64,000 bases of DNA from Clostridium gelidum (GTDB taxonomy: Bacteria; Bacillota; Clostridia; Clostridiales; Clostridiaceae). Shown here in pieces: positions 63,825-64,000 of this stretch. Each line of letters starts with the position of its first letter. Positions within the stretch are counted from its first letter, which is position 1. The stretch is from the NCBI RefSeq assembly GCF_019977655.1, contig NZ_AP024849.1, positions 5,117,001 to 5,181,000 of the forward strand, read 5' to 3'. Position numbers and translations under genes: made by a program. The notes beneath the pieces were generated by a model that was not told the DNA's origin, did no database searches, and saw only the letters and a program-made list of their open reading frames with translations.

Positions 63825-64000
63825 TGTACCCTTTGTAAAGGACATTGTTAAAAATACTGTGTAGAATCAATGAGATGATTTCTGTATTCAACAGGAGTCA
63901 TCCTTTTTAAATTCCATTGATATCTATAGTTGTTATAATAAATCATGTACTGGTCTATCTCATTTTTTAGGTCTTCTAATGTTTGGCATTGTTTTATGTT
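63825..64000 (-). mobile_element. left end of an IS3-family (IS150-like) element
   Basis: TGTACCCTTTGTAAAGGACA (63825-63844) looks like the terminal inverted repeat starting TG. The transposase reading frame begins to its right and leaves the window. Confidence 0.7.
63848..64000 (-). CDS. IS3-family transposase OrfB, C-terminal part
   Basis: The last 50 codons of an integrase-core transposase, ending at TAA 63848. The sequence reads LEDLKNEIDQYMIYYNNYRY, QWNLKRMTPVEYRNHL and IDSTQYF, the standard C-terminal end of IS3/IS150 OrfB (pattern YI.YYN..R.Q..L..MTPV.YR). The DDE residues lie beyond the right edge. It is not evident whether the complete element is intact. Confidence 0.9.
   Translation of the reverse strand, partial: NIKQCQTLEDLKNEIDQYMIYYNNYRYQWNLKRMTPVEYRNHLIDSTQYF

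Overview
The window is AT-rich (roughly 70 % A+T by eye) DNA from a low-GC Firmicute, most likely Clostridium sensu stricto and close to the saccharolytic, solventogenic species. The clues are AGGAGG-type ribosome binding sites, oligoendopeptidase F, a YibE/F protein, PadR- and YtrA-type regulators, many alpha-galactosidase paralogues, and intergenic spaces full of palindromic repeats. No rRNA, tRNA or CRISPR array was seen. Most genes lie on the minus strand.

Layout. 1-9.1 kb: the 5' part of a type II topoisomerase B subunit, a membrane glycosyltransferase, a rhomboid protease, oligoendopeptidase F, a small clostridial protein, then (plus strand) a small membrane protein and a zinc/manganese-type ABC importer behind a palindromic operator. 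9.4-14.6 kb: a phosphonate pathway (nucleotidyltransferase, PEP mutase fused to a cytidylyltransferase-like domain, phosphonopyruvate decarboxylase, 2-aminoethylphosphonate transaminase) whose gaps hold palindromic elements. 14.9-17.2 kb: two tandem lipoprotein paralogues, one broken by a stop codon. 17.4-20.6 kb: a GntR/YtrA-regulated ABC exporter with three permease paralogues. 20.8-25.2 kb: a PadR-regulated ABC-2 exporter followed by a fused nucleotidyltransferase-HEPN protein. 25.3-30.8 kb: cysK, nitroreductase, flavodoxin, YibE/F and a secreted alkaline phosphatase with a three-repeat Pho box.

30.9-45.9 kb is an alpha-galactoside island: three GH36 alpha-galactosidases, one GH4 alpha-galactosidase, two intact AraC regulators and one decayed one, and a sugar ABC importer without an ATPase gene. 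46.4-48.5 kb encodes a chemoreceptor. 48.7-55.0 kb is a decayed patch: a complete IS66 element inserted in a glycosyltransferase gene with an 8-bp target duplication, fragments of a kinase-like gene and of aroA, then an intact DUF692/MNIO-type protein, an APH-type kinase and a GNAT acetyltransferase. 55.2-63.7 kb is a sucrose/fructoside module: sucrose phosphorylase, LacI regulator, ABC importer (again without ATPase) and a GH32 fructosidase, with three matching LacI-type operators. An IS3-family transposase enters at the right edge.

The least explained features are three diverged 270-310 bp hairpin elements whose stems appear to be kept by compensatory changes, a 165-bp MITE-like pair of identical length, a possible structured RNA at 45.96-46.15 kb that shares a 55-bp block with the phosphonate operon leader, and an 81-bp block present at both ends of the sucrose transport operon.
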